The translations under genes and the position numbers were made by a program. Below are positions 37,501 to 52,500 of a DNA stretch of 64,000 nt, piece after piece (position 1 is the first letter of the stretch; every line of letters starts with the position of its first letter). The notes beneath the pieces are model-generated. The model ran no database searches. It saw only the letters and a program-made list of their open reading frames with translations, and was not told the DNA's origin. Origin of the DNA: Plectrocnemia conspersa (lineage: Eukaryota > Arthropoda > Insecta > Trichoptera > Polycentropodidae); NCBI GenBank assembly GCA_009617715.1, contig VTFK01000555.1, positions 1 to 64,000 on the forward strand. Reading direction: 5' to 3'.

Positions 37501-40500
37501 GATACCCACTCTTCTGGGTATTTGGGGTGAGTATCGAAATAGATAGTAATGTTTGAATGTCAATAATTCAACTCTAATATCTTTAAATAAACTTTAGTAT
37601 AAGCTAAACAGTGAAATATTTATATATAAATAATATATTCAAGGCACTTTCGGCTACGACGAAAAGCTTGGCACGTGCTCCATCAACGAAGACAAATATG
37701 GCAGATCTTCGAAAACGGCTATGTTCGTAATAGCTTTTCTGGTACCTTGCATCATTATCATAATTTGCTACGCAAGGATATTTTGGGTCGTTCATAGGTA
37801 AGTAATTTAAATTATACATTATAAAAAAATATTTGAAGGATTTCTCGCAATTTTTTTAAGCAAACAAGCGTTACTTTGTGTCTGGTTTTGTGCTAAAAAG
37901 CACAAAGCTTTATTGTTGAAAACACATATGAAAGGACTTTGATTTATATTTAATATTAATATGACATTGTTCAATTATTATAAAAGAGCTTTTAAAAAAA
38001 ATATATCACAGGTATCACTTTCATATATGTCTATATTATAAAATAAAATAATTATTTTGGAACAGATTCTACATTTATGTTATAACCCGGAAACCACACA
38101 TGACGTACATCATAACATTATTAGAAAAACCATATCATAAAACTTAGCCGAAAATATGATAAATGATATTTTATAATTTATGTCAAGATCTGTTCCGCTT
38201 ATCATTTATACATATTTATTTTTTTATTTAAATTAAATTATAAATCACTCCAATGCATCACGACAGTCAAAAAAAATAAACAATATATTGTATTCTTATA
38301 TTACTACAAAATTTAATTATATAATCGAAAATATAACTCTAATATTGCATGCACATTTTGTGAACCACTTAAAGTTATATAATTTAATCAAAGCCTCTTT
38401 GATTTTAAGTATTTTATATAGGATTTTTATTCTTATTTCAAAATAATTTTTAACCCTTATTGTACATAAAATTAAATAATATATATTAAGGACCATTTTC
38501 CTCATAATTATTAATCTAATCATTTTTAACATATAAACTTTTGAGCATTTTCTTTATAAGTATATAAAATTTTATGGTTTAAATTAGCTTTTTCGATAAG
38601 TAGGGTTTTATATTTTTATTTAATTTACTTATTTAAAATATTTTTTTATTTATTCTACTCCTACCTAAAAATATTTAATAATAATATCAGCCAACATCGA
38701 TCAACTTCAACTTTAATCTCAAAACATTCCCTCGTCCCGGATAAAACTTTTGGCGTGTCATTGACTTTTTATTTAACGTGAAATTTTAACCGCCAGACGA
38801 AACTTAGCTTAATTGCTGACGGCGTTTGTAAGGATTTGTACCCTTCAAAGTTCGCAGAGAGCTTTCTCTAAAGCTACCTCTGCAAAACGCTTAGAATTAC
38901 ACAAACACATTTTATAAAAATAAAGTATAAATATAACACATAAAAAATCGAGAAATATTCGATATCGTTATCACTGTGTGTATTATAAGTTTTATGATTT
39001 ATCTTATCGGATGTTTATGATGTCTTATATAACTAGTTTTCCCACAATATGACTTTTCTTGCTTGTTTACGACGAGGCATAAAGTAACGACTGGAGGTGG
39101 CCGTAAAAATGAGACTCAAAGCTTTTTAAAACTAAAAATATGTGAGAGCTTTTATTGCGCTTTTATCACAAAGCACTATTTCGTTTGCCTATTTTAGCAA
39201 TAAAAATAAAAAATATCTTTGATGCACTTTCGTGTTCATGAGTAATGAATGCATCTAAATATAAATGAATAAATATGAAATATATTATAATATTAGGTTA
39301 ATCATTCTTGGATATGTTCATTTTTATGCTTTCTTTTTTGCATAACTTTGAACTATAAAAATCATTACTACTAAATTATAGTTCATTATTTTTTTATACT
39401 CTAGCCATCGTAATATACATGATGATGAAAAGCTTTGATTGGAATAATAATCAGATTGATTTTATTGTCTTATCCACATTCTTGACCTCTAAAATGTTAG
39501 TTACCCTGTGCATTTTATTTTCTCTGAAAAGCCCTGTTTATATGATAATTACTACTGATCTTCCATATACGAATAAAATTAAGAAACGCCATTGTTTATA
39601 CATTTCGAACTCATGTCTTATAGACGTATCGTTCTGGTTGAATCCATTTGTCAAAATGGCTTTCTCAATTATAAAATGTTAAGCTTATTCTAGAAACTTT
39701 GAAAGCATCATATAATATTTTAAACACAACAAAGTCGTAAATTAATTTGCAGCATTGCAAATTTGTCGTCTTTCTGCGAACTAGTGACCCAAATTTGGTC
39801 CGCAACATGCTGCAAATTCATCCCTGTATTTTACGGCATTATAAACTGATATAATGGCATATGCAACGGTCACTTTAAACATATAAAATTTTACAGCTAA
39901 CATTTTTTAATCTTTATTAATTTAATTATAAAGAAGATAAATTTTATAACACATAGAAGAGTGTTTAATTTTTTTCAAGCTTATAACTAGTTTTCTTAAT
40001 ACATATATTTTTACAGTTCTGAAATGAGGATGAGGAAACACAATAAAGCAGCTCAGAAGACTGCTAATTTATCTCCCATTGCGACAATCAGCGGTACACC
40101 ATCTTTGGCCAAAGCCAGAGATCACAGAGAGTTGAAAGCCAAGAGGAATGAATGGAGAATCACGAAAATGGTCTTGGCCATTTTCTTATCGTTTGTAATC
40201 TGCTATCTTCCTATCACCATCATTAAAGTGACAGATAAAGACGTAAACTTTCCAGGTAATAATTTACATTCTATTTGATATAAATATAATATATTGCGTG
40301 GACATTATTGGAGTCACTTAAAATTGAACCAATAATAAAGTAGCATAATATATAATAAAGTTCGCACAGCTGTTAGTTTAATTAAGTGAGCCATCGCAAC
40401 GAAATAAATTATTGAGAACTGCGATTGAAAGTTTTAAACGATCTAAAGATAATGCTACAACGACCCTTAAAAGAATCGTAAATTAGTATAATATTAATAA

Positions 40501-43500
40501 GGATATGATTTGACATTTTTTTCATAAAACGAGGCGTTGTTGAGATCAAATATCCACCATATTCATATGATTTTTACACTGTTACACGTTCTTAACTTTC
40601 AATGAATAAATATTAAAGTTAAAAGGGAATAATTTCCAAGAATTAAAAAAATGTAACCGTTGAATTGAAAGCAGTTTTTTCAAACGCTTTTTTAACAATA
40701 TAAAAAATCCTTTGAACTTTGTAATAAAATAAATATTCATTATATTTCGTTTCACATGAATTGTGTCATTTTTCATTAAGCCATTCCAGGAATTAAATTG
40801 CCAAGTCTAGTATTTCATTATGTACATTATTTAAAATAAAGGATTAAGCTATTTTTACAGTTAAATATTCTTATTTCTTTTTTAGTTTTAAACATCATGG
40901 CCTACATGCTACTATATCTGTCTGCTTGCATAAATCCAATCATATACGTAATTATGAACAAACAATACAGGCAAGCTTATAAATCAGTGATTTTGTGCAA
41001 ACATCCAAGACTCATCTTCACTCCAGCTCCGAGCAGTAAAGGTGCTGGTATGTATAGAAAACTATTTTTAGACATAATATATCTAAGGCTTCGTGTTTTA
41101 TTTAAATTAGCTATTCAATGTTATTTTTATCTCATTTGAATGCTGAAACGATTCGGCAAACATCGTTGGGAGAAAGGTTGAAAATTGGCTGAATTTTCAT
41201 ATATACTCGGCGCCTCTATTATTGTAGGCTCAGTCGGTGGGAAAAATAAAAATTTTCACGAGCTGTTGATTCGTTTTAATTGCCAGGTCATTGACGTGGC
41301 TTTATTTTCTTGGCAATGAAAGCAAAGAGCAGGGAGTACAAAGTAAACAAAAAAATCAATCATAATATAATATTTGCAGTCAAGATTTTTTATGAATCAA
41401 ATTAATTTGCATTTTCATATATTTGATAAAAATACAAAAAATATTGCCTTTGATATGAAATTTTTATTTCGTCGAAGATATTAAATTTTATATAAAAAAA
41501 TATATACATTTTTTCGTTAATATTTACTTATGTATCATATACATATGTATTCTCACAAAAATAAATATGTAAATGCATATTGCATATATGAATAATGTAA
41601 AACGGAAAATAACAATCTATCTTGGGAAATGACAGAGAGTTCAAATTCATGGTGTGGAAAACGAGAATTTTTGAATCACTACCTAAAATATTATTGCTCT
41701 AACTTAACGAAGACACAATTTACTTACTTTTCCATTTTTATAAAATTTAATTGATTTTGTAACAAAAACTTTTTTTTATTTTTCAGTCTGTCTAATAACA
41801 TTGCTTAAAATTGACAATTATATACAAAAAAATTAAATTACTATTAAATAAAATTAAATGACAACAATTTTCAGTGATGTACAATTTGCTCAATTATTAT
41901 ATACGTGAAAACTTTCAGTCTAGTGATTAATACTTACTTATAGGCAGGATTTTATTTGTCATGTAACGCGGTGGAACGGCGTTCCGGCACCATTTTAATC
42001 GTATTTTTAGTGTTAAAAAGCATTGACAATCTGTGTAACATTTCATTTCTATATTTTTACGTAAATATGACGTCATTATTTTCATTTTCTTTACTTTTAA
42101 GTGTAAAAGCTGAACCCCAAGTTTAAACATGTAAGAAAATTCCAGTTACTTATCTACCACCGCGCCGGTCCTACTAGAAATAATACCAAAACAATAATAG
42201 AAGCGACGACAAAAAATATGGCAATATTAGTAGTGTGGCGACCACACAAATAGGTCCAGATTCAAAAGAGTAATTGTATCATTGTTATTGACCATGACCA
42301 AAAACGTTAGACAAATATCATGGCATAAGAGGGATTTCTTTTGACCACACAACACGAGTCGTTAAGAGAATCTCTTTTGTGACAAAACGGTACGGATGCA
42401 ATCAATCACCACATCGCAAACCCTTTCCGAAGAATTCGAAAGTCTGGACAAGCAAAAAACTCTACGAAGCGTCTGCAGCGATTGGCTAGGAAATTGATGC
42501 ACAATCGCGATTGGCCAGCAGGCGTGCAACCCCTAAAGGATATAAGCCCGGACTCTGAGGAGGAGAGGGTAGACGGCTGAGGCACCAGACAAGAGACGGC
42601 CCAGACAGCAGAGCCAGCGACGCAGATGACCAGAGAGACAAGATCTACCAGCAGCCATCCGGAAGAACCAGCTACGCGCCCTCACCGACAGATTTGAATA
42701 TCACACATGACACTCGCCGCACGCAGCCACAAGAGCCCAGAGCATCATCTACGGCCATCACCACCTGCGCCACGTTCACCATCATCACGAGAAACGTCAC
42801 GCCGTAATCGTCATTTGTCACATGTAAATAACACTTAATAAAGCAATCCATCTAGGTTCACACAAGAGTCTCAAACACTCCTAGGGCTACGCCCCCTAAA
42901 GTATGATAATAAGCTATAGAAAGTATGGATGAAAAATATGGAAAGGCTACAATTTAATTGACGATATTTTTTACAATATCATGATTTTTAATGAGTGAGA
43001 ATCAAATGAAAAACATCTAAACCAAATTTTGACCAATAAGAGAGCGCAAAAAACGTCAAAAATCCACGTCAAAAGCAATAAAATCGACGCTGTCGCAGTG
43101 GGATCGCTCGTTACCGAGAAAATTACGATATCAATAACAGTCCTAAATATGGGAGATCAACAAAGATAGTCTATGATATCCTGGCTGCATTAAATCCTAC
43201 TCAAATTATTCATCACCTGGCCAAGAAAAAAATTCACACTAATTGAGCGAAAAAACAAATAGGCGCGTATCCGCATATCCCAGAACATCTAGATTTTGAA
43301 GCTGAGTCACCTTTTCTCAAGCAATTAATAATTAGCTACCCAACAAGCAAGTAGTAAAGCCTACTTATTTATATAATAAAAATAATAATTTCATCAAGGT
43401 GTTTTAGTACAAGTCCTGCGTCGTTTATTATATAGTTTAATTAATTGAAAACCTTTAATGTAACAGCGACACCAAGTTTCTTAATATGAAGTTCAAATAG

Positions 43501-46500
43501 TTTTTTAACTTCAAGGAAAAATTTTCAACAATGAAAAATTGACGATACGAACGAGCGGCATGACAACGAACCTGCTGGAAGAAGTGCTGCAAGTTGTAAA
43601 CTTTGAAACTATACTATGTGTATGCTTTTAAATCATAATTCAAGAACAAAGCAAGCTAACAGATTTACTATAATTTTATGAACAATATAAAATTTATAAA
43701 CTACAAAATTACAATTGCTGTTATTTATTAAAATATATTAAAATAATATTCAATATACGTCTTTAAGGTCTTATACATAAAATATAATATATTCCACCAG
43801 AAATGCACGCGGATGATGCAAATTTATGATCGCTTTTAAGCATCTTAAAACCGGCGGTGCAATTTACTTTATTTATTGTCTGGCATTCAAATTGTCGGGC
43901 TTTCGTCGCTTTTTGAGACCTATTATAGAACCTACTTGCAAGCTTACTATCCGTTATCCAAGTGTCTCTTCCCTTAGAGTGGAGTGTCCTTAATGGAGTC
44001 ATTCATCATGCATATTTATAGGGGGAAGGCCTATTATTTAATGCTGCGAATGGTTGAAAATATGCGTCCAGGCCCTTTGACAAATGCACACTGTTACTTT
44101 TGCGTAAATATTTTCAAAAAAACGATGAAAGCTTTTGTGAGCTTTCGATCGATATTGTACAAGCGTGGGCTACTTGAAAAATGAGTTTTGCCAATCGTTC
44201 AATTGCTTCGTAAATATTCTCTTCCGAGTGTGTGTTTTTGACGTTTTTTATTATCGGATAAATTATGTTTTGGGACTTGATAAATTATTTATATCTTTGT
44301 TTGACTGACGGTTTCGTATTTTTTTGTAAATAAGGGTTTAAAGCTAATTAAATTGCAAACAACTGGCCTTTATTGAACCGTGGATAATTTTTTAAAACAA
44401 TCCATGGCGAGTGTATTTAAAATATTCATTACTTAATATGTAAACATGGCTAAATCCTTTACAAATACAATTGATTCAGTCAATTATACTGATACATATC
44501 ACGTTTTATAGGAATAAAATAGTATGCAACTAGACATATTCATAAAACGCACCAATAATTAAATTTTAACAATATTCGTATAAATTATTTATAATGTGTT
44601 TCTCATGGATTTAAAAATATATTACAACTTTTCAAAAGCATAGCTAGTAGACGACTGAAGATACTAAATTATAAACAATATTTAATCTTAAAATAGAAAG
44701 CATGTCAAGACTTGTTGGAATATAAATATATTATATATGCTCCATTTGTATTTATGATACAATAATGATTTTATAACTTTATGATACTACACCCTTATTT
44801 TAATAAAAATTCTTGGCGCCCCCCCTGATTTCATAAAATTATTTAAACATATTTTTAAATAGTAAAAATATATGTTCCTTCTAAAATTGAAATAAAAAGA
44901 TTAATGAACTTCAGCACAAAGAACTCGGGGTTATTTTTTTACCACAAAACGGATTGATATTTTAATTTATTAGCAGTTAATGCTGAAAATCTTTGTATAG
45001 CATTGTCTTTGATTTAACCAGAATTAAACTAGATTTTGTATTTCTTTATAATTTTATCAGTTATCAATCCAAATGCATTATGTTTTTCATCGACAAATAG
45101 ATTATGTGCACAATGCAAACTTTGAAACCATGATTATTAAAATAATGTTGAAAGTATATTAGCAAACCTTGCAAATATTAAAATAAAAGTTTTGCTAATC
45201 CAAAACTTCTGGTGCAAAAAATATTTTAATGCGGAAATATATTTTTTTGTAATTTGATTGCTTTTACATTGTCATTGTGATTTTTGCATTGATTATTTTA
45301 TTCACTGAGGTAAAAAATAAAAATAAAAAGGTAATTTTAGAAGTTTATTTATCGTTCCTAAATAAATTTGACCCTTATGTTTTTTTTATCGGGAGGAAGT
45401 CGTAATTTTTCCTTAAAGTTTAAAAGCTCTTTGAATCGTAAATGCACGAAATAGCCAACGCACTTATTTATAGTATAAAAATGAGGTGTAATTATCTTTT
45501 TTATACTTACACAACTTAGCATTTTGTAAAAATATTCCTCGCTCACATTTTTTGCCATAAGATAACTTTGAGTGCTTAGTTTTTAACTTATGCATTTAAA
45601 CCTGTAGTGTGTTTCGACATTGACTATGAATCCAATACAGTTATTTCACTTTATCTCATTTCTATAAAAAAATGTGAATTACATTAAATATTTCATTGCA
45701 CATAGCTTTTTCAGAAATTAAGTTGAAAAATGAGCACATTTGACTTTGTATATTAAAATCATCTAGTTTTTTTTAAATCTATGGCTTCACTAATGTATTT
45801 AAAATGCATAGTTAAAAAGTGCCGTTTTAATTTACATGATTTCATACTATCTCTAGTCAAACCATTCATACAAAGAAAACACATTGATTTTTCTAAGCCA
45901 GTTATCACAATACCTGTGAACCCTAATGATAAATATGATAAGTCGTATTTTTTTGCTTAAGAGTTTCTATTTTCTTGTTATATGTATTTATTTATTTTAA
46001 ATGTATTTTTCTCATAACTAGTCAAAAAAAATTGTTTCTTTAAAAAGATTAGAAATAAATCTATGACAAAGGATTTAATGTTAAACTTCTCGCTTTCTCT
46101 TTTAAATAGCTCGCGCTCTTTTTGTGTATATATATATGTATTATATATTTAAAATATAATATTGTGAGGAGCTTTAAAAACGAATTAAGATGCCTTAAAC
46201 AAATTAAATCAGGCTAGACAAAATTACATAAATCTAAAAATGTAATTTCCGACTATACGATTTAACAGCAATAATTCATCCCACACCGCCTGTCAAGATT
46301 TTAATAAGATAACTCAGTCTCTTTATTTTGACTAAATGTATTTTTATCCATCATGATCAAAATAAAAATACATGTTTATAAATACATTTTATATAAATAT
46401 CTTCTAGAGAGCAATCTGAATTACTTAATACAAAATATCGTATTTGTAGGCCTATAATTGAAATTTCCGTTAACCCATTTATATAAAAAAAATCGCCAGG

Positions 46501-49500
46501 GTCGTTTAATTAACACGATCTGGGCAGCATTTCGTCAAAAATCTACCTACTTCCTTTCGGTCTTGTTGTGTAATTGATCACCCGGCTGTGTTCATTAGCG
46601 GCGAAATTAATCTCGCTCGCTTCCGATTAATAATTTGGTGGATCAGGGCCGCACCGGGCGGCCATTGTTGCCCGGGCCAGCGGCAATTTCTCGCCAAGCA
46701 TCGAACATCAATCATGCGGACACAATGCGTTGGTTTCACACGCGCGACTCACTTTGCGAGAGTCTGTATGTTTTTCATTCGGAAAATTAAAGGAAAATTT
46801 GTATTATATAAAAAAAATTTAACTATTTTTATTATTCATTAAAAGAAACCGAATAATATTTAATATAAATATTTTTTTAATCCTAATTTATTTTACATTT
46901 CTGATCGCCTCTTATTAATAATTTAGTTATTAATAAATATCGGTTAATTTTAAATTAAAAAAATATTTTGTTATTTGTAAAATGCCATACATTTATTATA
47001 TATCAAAATTTAGAGAAAATTATGAACATTAATTAGGTTGATTCTAATTTTAGTGTGTCTTAATAGTAGATATTTTTAAGTACATATATATTGTTGGTTG
47101 GTTGTTTGATATCTTTTTATATAAATAAGTAAAAAATCATTAAAAATTGATACTTTAAAAACTTTTTCTCAGAAAATAATTATTCATCTATAAAGCATAT
47201 AATCTTACACATTCATAAGTACGTATAGTACGAATATAATTCTTTATTCAATATAATTATTTTTTTTATTCTGTTATTACAAATGTATTTCAATATATGG
47301 ATATATACTATAGTTTTAATGTCTTGTTTTCATATGTTGCAGTAACACGTAATCGGTCGTTAGCAAGTTGCTGTTTAGTCGCTTCAGCGGTTTCAGTGGT
47401 AATAATCGGTCGTCAGCACGTCGCTGTTTAGTTCAACTTTAAAATATCATTGAAAGCTTAAAATAACACAGTTGATCTACAATAGAAATTGCAGCCACTG
47501 CTGTTCTTGTGACTGACAGACTTTTTTCTGTTTTATAGTATATATAATATATAATACATGTGCATATGTGCTACAGGCGCGTACGGTGAGATATGTGCGG
47601 AACGCACGCCTTTATCTCTCACTCACTCTCGTCGCTTAACACGCGAGCGAGCGAAAACGAAAGTATCCCACTGTACGCGCAATTTTGTACTGCATGATAC
47701 TTTAATACTTAAATATTAAATTTGATATACATTTAGATGACCAAAAATAATATATATATAAATGTATTACTTATTTTGGTTTTATACTTATTAATTCGCT
47801 TCAATTTTTTACAGTAAATTTATTTGAATAACCATGTTTCAACAAATTATAAAAAAAAAGTAACAAACTTTTGCGATAAAATATAGTATGCTAAATTACA
47901 CGTGAATTTTAAATCTATCAATATTTTGTCCCCATTTTTCTTTGTATTATTTATTACATTTCATATCTTAAAATATTATTACAATATTGTCTTAAAAAAT
48001 ATAGCACGTGATAAATCATAAAATAAAATATGTACACAGTTTTTAAGAACTTTATATAAAGTATAAGTTTTTTTACATAATTTATAGAAAGTAATAAAGC
48101 ATATTCTTTTAAAATTTATTTAAGGAAAAAAATTTAGTTTTCCATACACTCAAATTGTTGTTATTATCATATTTATAATAGAAAATTTATAAAAAGTTAT
48201 TCCCTCTCTCTTTCTTTCACCCCTTAATCCATCTCGATATTGTTTTCTCACCCCTGAGTATTTCGGCGCCTACGGACTAAGTCTCTGTTATTTTTCAACA
48301 GACGTGCATTTCCTCAGATCATTTTTCATCACTCTGGCATCATAACACGTCCGGAATGGACCAAAAAATATTTTCCTCTTAGTCCAAGTTGTAATTTATA
48401 CCAATACAATACACATATTATATATGTATGTATAAAATAAATTAAATATGCTTTTCTTAAACTTGTCATATTTATATACATAAAGCGTCGAAGGTTTATT
48501 TTCGTCACACGAATAAAATTACAAAATAAAATAAAATGTAATATCTAAATCTCCGTCATGCAAGATAATTTCCAAAAAGGATATTTCAATTCAGCGATAG
48601 TAACAATAAATATTATTTCTATAGGAACAAGTATAAAGAAACATTTGAAAAAAGTAAATAAATGTCATTGTTTAAAATCGCTTTGTGACTTTTATAAAAT
48701 AATTTAATTAATCAGCATAATAGATAGTGGTATAAGCCGCTGACTATTGACCTGAAAGGCCTGGACTCGAATCCCATATGGACCATAGTATTTTTTCATT
48801 TCTATAGGGTCTAAATTTTTTTCTAATCACACAGATAAATATCATGATGATTAATTAAAATCGAGCTAGGTCGTACATATTAGGTATTGTATTCAACAAA
48901 AAAAAATTTTCACTTACATAATTTAGAAATTTAAAAAAATTATTTATTTTTATTTTTATAGACACCTTTTACATTTGTTATTAACCTGAAACTTATCAAC
49001 CTCAATCTATATTTACAAAAAAAATAATTTATCTTGTGTATTTTACATATAACAAAGTATAAAAAATTTACGGTCACCTCTTTCGACAAAACCTGTAAAA
49101 GCAACCAAATCGTTATTTTGTCGATATTATTTTATTTACATCAACGAAGCCAGATTCATATTCACGGAGTTTGCCATATAATTTCGGCAAATTCGACAAG
49201 TCTATTTCAGCATCAAGAAAGGAAATTGGATAGCAGTTTTTTTCCACTTTTATTTTACACTCTTACGTATGTTGATGTGTATTCAATATTTCCGCGCTTT
49301 TCCCGGATGGCAATTTCGCGGTTCTGCATTTTTGTGGGTGTTGTTTTTTTTCTGCGGAAGCTCTTAACGGAAGCGAGATTTTCGTACAATTGAAACGAAA
49401 GCTTCTTTCGATATTTTTATTTGTTTATTTATTATTATTTGCATTCGCTCCACTCTATCGTGGCAATATAACGGCGGGACGCATCTCAAATGGGTGGATA

Positions 49501-52500
49501 AACAAATTTTAATGTCTACTTATAATAGAGCCTTTGGTATTTTATATATTATTAACAGTTTATTTATGAAATATATTTTTAACACACATACATATATAAT
49601 AACAAAAATAGCTATTTATAATCACATATATTAGATAGTTCCAAAATGAATGTAGTTTTTTTTAATAAATCATTTTCAACCATAAATAGTAACAGTAATC
49701 AAGTATATATTCAAATTAAAAATAACATGAAAGTAACTCTAGAAGGGTAATTTAGTATATAAATAGAAATAAATACAACCATTTTCTCTACGAAAATTAT
49801 TATAACACATTCAGATGAAACAACTACACATTAACAAATTATTGGAAGTAAATTATATTGTGTTTATTTTAGATAATAATTAGCTATGAGTTAAAATTGA
49901 AAAATAAATTAATAACAAATAAAATCATCAATAGGTTAATTTTAATTTATTTTAAATATAATTTATGACGTAAATACGCTGTATATTTATGTAGTACATA
50001 TTATAGAATACATAGTATATAGGTAGTGTATAATATGATCCAACACACATACACCGTAACAAAATTGGTTACGGGTCGAACGAGGGGCACATAATAAAAC
50101 TCGTACGCTTTTTAAGAGCTTCCCTTTCATAGTCCTGTTTTATAGTTTTTCTTTGCCCGTCGAAGGACCCTCTCTTCTCTACTCGCCTCGGGCTATTGAA
50201 TTTTTTCCGCCACGTCAACGATGACTAAACACATCCCTTTGGTCAAAAATTGTTAATATCGCAAAACATATCCGAAAAATATCCGAGGCGTGGCGGCGAT
50301 TAAAGATTCTCAAAAACGCGGAATGATGGGCTTGATAGATGGGGTCGGCCTTCTTCGGTATGGCGACAAAGGAACGGACATGAAAAGGAGAGGCCATCAA
50401 TCATAGACGAGGGAAAGCCGATGAACTTTGCCGCGATTACGTACCGAGCAAAAACTAGCAGCTGAAAAGTCATTCACTTCGAGTGCCGCCACTGAGAAAT
50501 GTGTGCCGCGTGATGAGGCGGAATTTCCCGGAAAATTATGCATTATGTATATGAAGGGACTAGGAAAGAAATAGTTTTTCTTGTATCTGAAAATCTAAAG
50601 ATTGATTAATGTATTAGGCTATTCAATCAATTTATATATATTCTTATTAAACGTGATTTCTTATTAAATTATATTTAAAATTTAGGCGCTTTTTTCTCAA
50701 CTTTAAATATTTAATCACAAATACGACTTTTGGAAGTCAGGAAGTCTGACTGGCGTGTCGAGTTGTATCGAATTGACTGAGTGTTGTTGAAATTAAGCTG
50801 GGATTTTCGTGGTGTCCTTATAATGCTTTATAGATCATCAGATGTCTCTCTCAGTTTGCCTAGAATGCCGTCTTCCTTCGTCAGCCTCTGTCTATATGTC
50901 GCCTCCTAAGCTCCTCTCCATCTATCGTCTGATGTTACAAAGTGTCGATTTTTTTATATTCTTGATTCGAGATAGTTCTGGCGAATCACAGATGAAGATG
51001 TTGGTGCACCAATTGCACCGTTCGTTGGTATGTTTATATAAACAAAATATGTTTACCCTTAAGAAAAACTACAAGATAGCAAGCCACTTTCGAAGTCATT
51101 AATAAAAAGAGTAAAAGACAATAGTGGTTTTTGCGCAGCAGAGACGCATTGTCTTTTACACATACTTTACTTACAAAATGGTAGTTTTCTGAGTGGTTAG
51201 CGCTTTGGGATGGATGTGTTAACAAGTGCTCTGTGAAATCTTGCAATCTTGCAGTTATATTATTGATAGACCTTTTGTTGAATTGTCCAACACTGAGTTA
51301 TATCTTATCTGCTGGTTCGAACCACAACAGTTTCAAACCGCGATTATGTCTAGAGGTCAGAAATTCGTCCTTTAAGGAAAAGCTCAATGAAGCGTCTTCT
51401 TTTGACATTAACCTGAGACGCACTTCGATGTTAAAATTTTGTGTAACCATATATGCATACAACCATGGTGCATACAAATGTCAATACTAGCTTTGAAATA
51501 GTTTTTCTACTTCAGAAAATATAAATTATATTGGGCATGACATAGACGTTTATGAACTGCATTTTGGGCATGACATATGTATAGCCCGTCCAAGATGTTA
51601 GCGCTCATCATCGTTGTGTTGGAAATAAGGGTGCGTGTACGCATGCATGCATACATACATAGTTTTCCGCGAATTTGTAAACACCGATAGGAAAACGTTA
51701 CAAATACTATATCAGGGCTGTTTTAAGAGTAGGGTATTGGTATTTTAAAAAATATTATATTGAACAGATATTTAACCTGGAGAGTGATACCAAAACTGTT
51801 CTCATGTTTTTGAGTTAAATATGTATATAAATAAACAAAAAAGTAAGAAAGTGATATTTTACACTCTCCTCAACATATTAAATTAAAAAAGTATAAATTA
51901 ATTGCACTTGAAATTTCACATGATCACCCTATTATCTTTTCTCACCAATACTATGACGATGAGCGTTCATATCTTGGACGGACTGTACATGCCTTTGAAC
52001 TTAGAGTTTGAAGCTATATGTTATTATGGTTTTTAAAGTAGAAAAAATCTTATTTATGGTTCAAAAATATTGTTTAAATAATTACTTTATTTTTGTTGTG
52101 ATATATTTATATAAAGGAATATATCGCGTTGTGTTACTATGAGGCGAACGGACTGACAAAATGAGAAAATTATATAGGTTGAAAATTATTGTGTCACTGT
52201 GTATAGCGTTTTGTATGAAGCATTAATCACAACCGGCGAAAACGCTAAAGGTCCAGCGGCTTTTAAAATGCGCGATTTAAAACGCTGCCAGACGTGATTA
52301 ATTAAGGGCAAATTTTTGGAAATATCCTAAAAACGGCATTGACCGAAAAAGCTGCGGGAAGACCACCATAATTCATTCACCCTCGAAAAAGCGATCGTGC
52401 TGATCCTGATTAATGGTGGAGGCTTCCGTAGCGATAATCAGGTCATCGTTTTCTTTGCTAACTGCATGAACGACTTATGAATAAATCATTAATTTTGTTT

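Noticed and set aside
49034..49393. 119-codon open frame as a gene
   Set aside because: It lies in an intron, its codon use is AT-driven, and it has no domain or conserved motif.
51182..51330. tRNA with intron (gagtggttagcgctt ... ggttcgaacc)
   Set aside because: A- and B-box-like strings are more than 110 bases apart and the stems do not pair; at best a decayed tRNA-like repeat.
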